From the NCBI GenBank assembly GCA_029256575.1, contig JAQSXR010000029.1:1-64000 (forward strand): 64,000 nucleotides of DNA, read 5' to 3'. The notes under the pieces were generated by a model. The model was not told where the DNA came from and searched no databases. It saw nothing but the letters and a program-made list of their open reading frames with translations. Positions 59,449-64,000 of the stretch are shown one piece after another (within the stretch, counting starts at the first letter, position 1; every line of letters begins with the position of its first letter). Both the position numbers and the translations under genes were made by a program. This DNA comes from Clostridiales bacterium (GTDB lineage: Bacteria; Bacillota; Clostridia; Lachnospirales; JAQSXR01).

Positions 59449-59768
59449 TCTTAAAGAAACGTGAGGAAAGTTTATGTTAGCGTAATTGTAAAAGTGTAAC
59501 CAACTAAATAAGTTGGAAGGGTATTGTTTTATATCCTTTTTTTAGTATGCCTTTTTTTCATACTGGAAACATTATTTACAAATCAAGCTACATTAGACTT
59601 ATCCTATGCTATTATCTTCTTTTATTCTATTATTTTATAATAAAAGTTGGTTTATTATAGTATTATATTTGCGTCTATTGTGTAACTGGTTTGCGGTTGC
59701 ACTTTTTTTATTGTTCAATTTTATTATAACAATAATCGATCACTTAAATATAGACTGGAGAAATAATA
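59449..59768 (+). promoter_or_regulatory. structured leader with upstream ORF and attenuator-like hairpins
   Basis: The leader holds GAGGAAAG followed by a three-codon ORF ATG-TTA-GCG-TAA (59474-59485). After it come a CCAACT/AGTTGG hairpin (59500-59516) and AAGGGTAT/ATATCCTT with a T-run (about 59517-59543), which is terminator-like. AGTATG/CATACT (59544-59564) and TATAATAAA/TTTATTATA (59637-59658) follow. The last structure is GTGTAAC/GTTGCAC with TTTTTTT (59680-59709), also terminator-like. AAAAGTGTAACC (59490-59501) could instead pair with GGTTGCACTTTT (59695-59706), enclosing the whole and competing with the last terminator. This layout suggests translation-coupled attenuation. Pairings were read by eye. 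Confidence 0.5.
59680..59709 (+). terminator. leader terminator ahead of the MutS2-like gene
   Basis: GTGTAAC / GTTGCAC stem (one G-U pair) with nine-base loop and seven T residues, 60 bases before the start codon, so most transcripts could end here unless antiterminated. Confidence 0.55.
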
Positions 59769-61775
59769 ATGAATACAACTTTTAACACTTTAGAATTTGA
59801 TAAAATACTTACTACATTAGCGGAATATGCTTGTTCACAGCGTGTAAAAAACAGGATACTTGACTTAAAACCATACCTTGATGAGTTTGAAGTTTATCAA
59901 AAAACGAAAGACACTACAGAAGCAAAATTAATAATAGAAACACTAAGTAATCCCCCATTGACTACAATGGACTCTATCGATAAAATCCTTGGCCTTTTAG
60001 GGAAGGATTGTGCACTAACCGTTGATCACCTAACAAAACTTGAACAATTTTTGAATGCATGCCGAAGGATGAAGGTTTACCTTAATCGAGCAGAATATCT
60101 AAATGTGGATATTGCAACTTATGGCGCTTCCATAAATCCAATGGATGAATTGTATAATGAAATAAATCGAAGTATTAGAAATGGTGCTGTATCGGATACT
60201 GCTTCAACTCAACTACGTGATATACGACGAAGTCTCGAAGGATATCAAGAACAAATAAAGAATAAACTTGAAAATATGCTTAGGACCAACAAAAAATGGT
60301 ATGCAGATAACTACTATACTATTAGAAATGGGCATTTTACACTTCCTGTAAAAAGTGAATTTAAAAGTCAAGTTAATGGGTCTGTCATAGACAAATCACA
60401 AACAGGGAGTACGTTCTTTATAGAACCTACTATCGTGAATAAATTACAAGGTGAAATTTTATCTCTTAAAATAGATGAAGAGAATGAAGTAATTAGAATT
60501 CTATATACCCTTACTGACCTTGTAGAAAAGTATTCCAGTGAACTTAACATTAATGTTGAAGCGATAGAGATTCTTGATTTTATCTTTGCGAAGGCAAAAC
60601 TTAGCATTCATATGAAGTCAATTCCTGTACCAATTAATACAAATAAAGAAATAATTATAAATCAAGGTCGTCATCCACTCCTAAATGAAGCTACTGCTAT
60701 TCCACTTGACTTTCGTATTGGTGTAGATGGGATAACTGGAGTAATCATAACTGGCCCTAATACTGGTGGAAAAACTGTTGCACTAAAAACTGTGGGCTTA
60801 CTCTCATTAATGGCGCAATCAGGATTACACGTTCCTGTAAAAGAGGGTAGTAAATTTTCGATGCATAATATCGTACTATGTGATATTGGAGACGGTCAGA
60901 GTATTACTGAAAATTTATCAACTTTTTCATCACACATTACAAATATTATTTCAATTATAGAATCCGCTACTTTTGAGAGCCTCGTTTTATTAGATGAACT
61001 AGGTTCAGGGACTGACCCAAACGAAGGAATGGGAATAGCTGTAGCCATACTTGAAGAACTAAAAGCAAAGAAATGTCTCATCGTTGCGACTACTCACTAC
61101 CCAGAGGTTAAGATTTTTACACAGAATACCCCTGGTTTTATCAATGCTAGAATGACATTTGACCGAGAAAATTTGAAACCAGAATACAAACTAGAGATAG
61201 GTGAAGCCGGCGAAAGCTGTGCATTATACATCTCAAAACGTTTGGGATTACCTATTCATATGGTTCAAAGGGCTTATCACATTGCATACGGTCCAAGTGA
61301 ATTAACGTCAAAACCTGAACTGTCTAAGAGTAATTATGATATTGAAGATATTTCTGAAGTTAATAAAGTTGTTTCTGAAGTTCTTGATGAAGTTTCAGAA
61401 GTTAAGAAGCATTCTCAAGCAAGCTTGCCAAATATTATCAAAAGAGTGGAACCTAAACCAAAGATTTCTACAAATCAAACGCGCCGTGATAAATTCTCAA
61501 TTGGAGATAGTGTAATTGTCTATCCACAGAAGTTAACTGGTATTATATATACTACTACTAACGAAAAAGGCGAATTAGGAGTTCAAATAAAAGGTAAGAA
61601 ACAATTTATTAATCATAAACGATTACAACTTCGTGTTGCAGCAAAAGAGTTATACCCCGAGGATTATGATTTTTCAACCATTTTTGATTCTGTTGAAAAA
61701 AGAAAAGCAACTCATGTGCTTTCAAAAAGATATGACCCAAATATTGTAATCAATCATTCTAATACAGACTTGTGA
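59769..61775 (+). CDS. MutS2-like ATPase lacking the Smr domain
   Basis: A 668-residue protein of the MutS2 family: helical clamp/lever region (residues 1-300), ATPase with Walker A ITGPNTGGKTVAL near 330, DIGDGQSITENLSTFSSHI, Walker B LVLLDELGSGTDPNEG and TTHYPEVK. It then has a coiled segment rich in EVS/DEVS repeats and a KOW-like beta domain (FSIGDSVIVYPQKLTGIIY). The C-terminal Smr nuclease of classical MutS2 (about 785 residues) is absent. B. subtilis MutS2 also splits collided ribosomes, so a ribosome-linked role is possible and would fit the attenuator-like leader. GGAGAAATAAT precedes the ATG. Confidence 0.85.
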   Translation: MNTTFNTLEFDKILTTLAEYACSQRVKNRILDLKPYLDEFEVYQKTKDTTEAKLIIETLSNPPLTTMDSIDKILGLLGKDCALTVDHLTKLEQFLNACRRMKVYLNRAEYLNVDIATYGASINPMDELYNEINRSIRNGAVSDTASTQLRDIRRSLEGYQEQIKNKLENMLRTNKKWYADNYYTIRNGHFTLPVKSEFKSQVNGSVIDKSQTGSTFFIEPTIVNKLQGEILSLKIDEENEVIRILYTLTDLVEKYSSELNINVEAIEILDFIFAKAKLSIHMKSIPVPINTNKEIIINQGRHPLLNEATAIPLDFRIGVDGITGVIITGPNTGGKTVALKTVGLLSLMAQSGLHVPVKEGSKFSMHNIVLCDIGDGQSITENLSTFSSHITNIISIIESATFESLVLLDELGSGTDPNEGMGIAVAILEELKAKKCLIVATTHYPEVKIFTQNTPGFINARMTFDRENLKPEYKLEIGEAGESCALYISKRLGLPIHMVQRAYHIAYGPSELTSKPELSKSNYDIEDISEVNKVVSEVLDEVSEVKKHSQASLPNIIKRVEPKPKISTNQTRRDKFSIGDSVIVYPQKLTGIIYTTTNEKGELGVQIKGKKQFINHKRLQLRVAAKELYPEDYDFSTIFDSVEKRKATHVLSKRYDPNIVINHSNTDL

Positions 61776-61873
61776 TTTTAAATGAAACCATCTTCCAAAA
61801 CTGGCAATAAATTCATTAAAGTGTTATAATAATAATATAATGAATTTAAATCAATATTGGAAGGTGGTATCTC

Positions 61874-62488
61874 ATGAGTAATCCAATTATTATTACTATA
61901 AGCAGACAATTTGGTAGTGGTGGGCATGAAATAGGAGCCAAATTAGCAAAGGAATTAAATGTTCCGTTCTATGATAAAGAGCTAGTTGAACTTTCTGCAA
62001 AGCAAAGTGGAATGAGTGAAGAAGTATTTAAGGGAATTGATGAATCAGCGACCCACAGTCTTCTCTTTTCAATTGCTACAGGAGCATATGTAATGGGTAA
62101 CCGAAGTACTGGTTATGGAGAACTTGAAGTACCCTTGCAAGATAAACTTTTTCTTGTTGAAACGGATATTATTAAAGAAATTGCACGTAATGGTTCATGT
62201 GTAATTGTAGGTAGGGCCTCTGATTATATTTTAAGGGATAATCCATATTGTATAAATGTATTTATACACACTAGTCTCAAAAATAGAATTAATAGAATTT
62301 CAAGAATACACAAAATTACAGAAGATAAGGCTGAGAAGCTTATAAATAAAACAGACAAACGGAGAGTTAATTATTATAATTATTATACTGATCAAAAATG
62401 GGGATTAGCTAAAAACTACCACTTGTCAGTCGATAGTGGAATCGGCATTGATAAATGTGTATCCATCATAAAATCGTTAGTTCAATAA
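61874..62488 (+). CDS. cytidylate-kinase-like family protein
   Basis: A 204-residue P-loop protein of the cytidylate-kinase-like family (PF13189 type): ITISRQFGSGGHEIGAKLAK forms the nucleotide loop, FYDKELVELSAKQSG follows, and IVGRASDYILRDNPYCINVF is the core strand. It is not the essential Cmk, which differs in these motifs. GGAAGGTGG lies before the ATG. Substrate unknown. A strong terminator follows. Confidence 0.85.
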   Translation: MSNPIIITISRQFGSGGHEIGAKLAKELNVPFYDKELVELSAKQSGMSEEVFKGIDESATHSLLFSIATGAYVMGNRSTGYGELEVPLQDKLFLVETDIIKEIARNGSCVIVGRASDYILRDNPYCINVFIHTSLKNRINRISRIHKITEDKAEKLINKTDKRRVNYYNYYTDQKWGLAKNYHLSVDSGIGIDKCVSIIKSLVQ

Positions 62489-62508
62489 TAAATAAAGTAA
62501 TAGAAAAA

Positions 62509-62556
62509 ATAAAAACCGTATATACAAGTAGATTCTACATGTATATGCGGTTTTAT
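62509..62556. terminator. bidirectional terminator between convergent genes
   Basis: AAATAAAAACCGTATATAC / GTATATGCGGTTTTATTT arms between the stops at 62488 (+) and 62557 (-). Confidence 0.75.
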
Positions 62557-63342
62557 TTAATTTATATTAATCTGAATACTACCGGCTTCACATCCAACTA
62601 TTATTCTATAATCTCCATCACCAAAGCTAAAATTAGAATCGAAAACTCCACCATAAGAATTATTATTAAATTTAAATGAACCAACCGAAACAGAACCTTC
62701 AACTCGATAATCGTCTTCATTACCTTCTAAGTTTAGATCTACCTTACCTACACTACAATCAATATTAATATCGCCATTTACAACTCCATCAACATCTACT
62801 TTTCCTGCCCCAACTTCAATACTAAGATTTTCCGTTTTTATATCTTTTACTTCTATTGTTCCTGCACCAGTTTCCAAAGCTGTAGACTTAGAAACTACTG
62901 AATCAACTAGTATGCTTGCGGCACCAGACTCAATATTAATGCTATCCGCAATAAATCCACTCGGTACATAGACTTCTATACTTGCAATATCATTTCCCAA
63001 ATCCCAAACCCAATTAGATGTGTTTTTTTCTATTATGTTTAATGTTCCATCTACTTCCTCTATCTCAAACGTCTGTCCGTTATTGCTATTAACTACTACT
63101 TCGAAATCATCTCCCTCTAATAATTTTAAGGTAGCTGCACCAATGTCTATATTAATATCTTTAATATCAGAAAATTCGGAATATGAATCTTTCTCTTCAT
63201 AAGTTCCTGGTTCATCATTTCTAAATACGTTAAAAAATCTATGGTATTTTGCCCCTTGAGCTAAAGATATTGCTCCTAGGGTTGCTCCAACAATTATCAT
63301 TGAAATTGCAACTATAATTATTACCAAACTCGCTTTTTTCAT
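62557..63342 (-). CDS. DUF4097-family membrane-anchored beta-repeat protein
   Basis: A 261-residue protein with one N-terminal TM (LVIIIVAISMIIVGATLGAI). A right-handed beta-helix-like DUF4097 domain follows, with repeats such as NIESGAASILVDSV, ALETGAGTIEVKDI, SIEVGAGKVDVDGV and NIDCSVGKVDLNL. The start is at 63342 (MKKAS) because AGGAGTG lies just before it; the ATG six codons earlier has no site. DUF4097 proteins accompany DUF1700 and PadR-type regulators in envelope-stress operons. A DUF1700-like gene lies directly upstream. Confidence 0.85.
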   Translation of the reverse strand: MKKASLVIIIVAISMIIVGATLGAISLAQGAKYHRFFNVFRNDEPGTYEEKDSYSEFSDIKDINIDIGAATLKLLEGDDFEVVVNSNNGQTFEIEEVDGTLNIIEKNTSNWVWDLGNDIASIEVYVPSGFIADSINIESGAASILVDSVVSKSTALETGAGTIEVKDIKTENLSIEVGAGKVDVDGVVNGDINIDCSVGKVDLNLEGNEDDYRVEGSVSVGSFKFNNNSYGGVFDSNFSFGDGDYRIIVGCEAGSIQININ

Positions 63343-63411
63343 TTTTTCACTCCTATTCATTCTTTCATTGCAATTAATTTCATATTATGTTTATTCACAG
63401 TATTATTTTAA

Positions 63412-64000
63412 CTATATTGTACGCGTTTTTGTTCTGGCAAATATATTTTTGAAAAAACTAATTAATCCCCTAACTATTGCAGGAATCCCCTTAGCAAGTA
63501 GTGCCATAGTAGGTACCGCTAAAAGTAAGCCAATTCCTAGAACTACAAGTCCTGTTCCAATCAATAATACTCCACCCCAAGTAGATACAAACAGTGAAGA
63601 TATACCAGCTATAATAACTACAATTCCTGCAATAATTAACGATACAACAGTAGCGATTGCAGCAACTCCAAGTCCAAAAATAGTAGCTGCGATAGCAACT
63701 AATATTCCTACTAAAGTTCCACCTAATCCTAGAATAATTGGTGAACAAACAACTAATAAAATTATAATTAATATTGTGTTTGTATTTTTTTGCTGCTTTT
63801 GACTATTATTGTATTGGTAGTTGTATCCTTGGTTTTGATTATTATTGTACTGATTGTTGTATCCTTGACCTTGTGTGTTATTATACTGATTATTTGATCC
63901 TTGTGTATTTTTTTGTTCATTCTCTTGTCTAACATCGTTGGTATTACTGTAATTCGGTGTTCCAGCAACTGCAATATTTGTATTAAATTCTCTAAAAATA
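63412..64000 (-). CDS. DUF1700-like membrane protein (partial, runs off window end)
   Basis: C-terminal 195 or so residues. A long Asn/Gln/Tyr/Gly-rich linker (QGQGYNNQYNNNQNQGYNYQ) is followed by four tightly spaced Gly/Ala-rich TM segments (GGTLVGILVAIAATIFGLGV; GGVLLIGTGLVVLGIGLLLA). The end LAKGIPAIVRGLISFFKNIF is characteristic of DUF1700 proteins, whose N-terminal HAAS domain would lie beyond 64000. It precedes the DUF4097 gene in the same direction, 69 bases apart, the usual operon. Both the plus-strand frame 63368-63802 and the minus-strand frame 63491-63748 are its shadows. Confidence 0.75.
   Translation of the reverse strand, partial: IFREFNTNIAVAGTPNYSNTNDVRQENEQKNTQGSNNQYNNTQGQGYNNQYNNNQNQGYNYQYNNSQKQQKNTNTILIIILLVVCSPIILGLGGTLVGILVAIAATIFGLGVAAIATVVSLIIAGIVVIIAGISSLFVSTWGGVLLIGTGLVVLGIGLLLAVPTMALLAKGIPAIVRGLISFFKNIFARTKTRTI

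Noticed and set aside
63368-63802. Plus-strand Ala/Pro/Thr-rich frame of 144 codons and minus-strand Cys/Tyr/Trp-rich frame at 63491
   Set aside because: Both are shadows of the DUF1700-like coding frame (63412-64000, minus), whose TM pattern is far more protein-like.
1-64000. CRISPR arrays, tRNA/rRNA genes, prophage or intact insertion sequences
   Set aside because: No regularly spaced repeats, no cloverleaf or rRNA-like GC-rich segment, and no transposase, integrase or phage structural gene could be recognised.

Overview
The window is low-GC DNA from a spore-forming anaerobic Firmicute, most likely Lachnospiraceae (Clostridium cluster XIVa, of the Lachnoclostridium phytofermentans type). 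Pointers are pyruvate formate-lyase with its activase, dipicolinate synthase dpaA/dpaB, a YwmB-type sporulation protein, a cobalamin riboswitch over btuFCD, SLH/FN3 surface proteins, and AT-rich intergenic DNA with strong GGAGG sites and classic T-run terminators. No rRNA, tRNA, CRISPR array or intact transposase was seen.

Layout. 1-3.1 kb: 5' part of leuS, a membrane protein, and a secreted TraB/GumN-type protein with SLH-like repeats. 3.2-17.6 kb: an AT-rich accessory island with four tandem paralogous S41-protease lipoproteins, interleaved with small membrane proteins (several with four TM segments and a C-terminal PH-like beta domain), a VanZ-like protein and an alpha/beta hydrolase. Decayed copies of one small gene and a family of about 60-nt hairpins lie at its borders. 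18-20.9 kb: Crp/Fnr regulator plus an NMT1-type ABC transporter whose binding protein is damaged. 21-24.1 kb: pflB-pflA. 24.8-28 kb: riboswitch-controlled B12 uptake. 28.1-31.2 kb: a sortase-anchored starch-binding-like protein beside a class B sortase that has lost its catalytic-His segment, then a PRK06851-type ATPase. 32.1-35 kb: dpaAB and spore-related genes. 35.2-45.3 kb: an operon of three SLH proteins, two of them giant FN3 proteins each split by a one-base frameshift. 45.4-47.8 kb: two ATP-grasp ligases and RNase H1. 48-55.3 kb: AraC/GyrI regulator, exonuclease III, amino-acid permease, 3-methyladenine glycosylase, LiaF-like protein, GNAT, DUF4234, and a BirA fused to DUF2752. 55.5-59.3 kb: asparagine synthase, ATP-grasp ligase and aspartate racemase, a set resembling the D-Asp/D-isoAsn peptidoglycan cross-bridge pathway. 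59.4-64 kb: a MutS2-like ATPase behind a roughly 320-nt structured leader with a three-codon upstream ORF, a cytidylate-kinase-like protein, and DUF4097/DUF1700-type envelope genes running off the end.

Two themes recur. First, much of the content serves the cell surface: S41 lipoproteins, SLH/FN3 proteins, sortase, VanZ, LiaF, DUF4097 and the D-Asp operon. Second, several genes have clean internal deletions or one-base frameshifts: the ABC binding protein (two), sortase, BirA-DUF2752, both giant FN3 proteins and a small pseudogene. This suggests a strain in gene decay, or assembly errors for the single-base cases only. The strongest candidates for undescribed biology are the S41/PH-membrane-protein island (3.4-17.6 kb) and the structured leader of the MutS2-like gene (59.45-59.77 kb).
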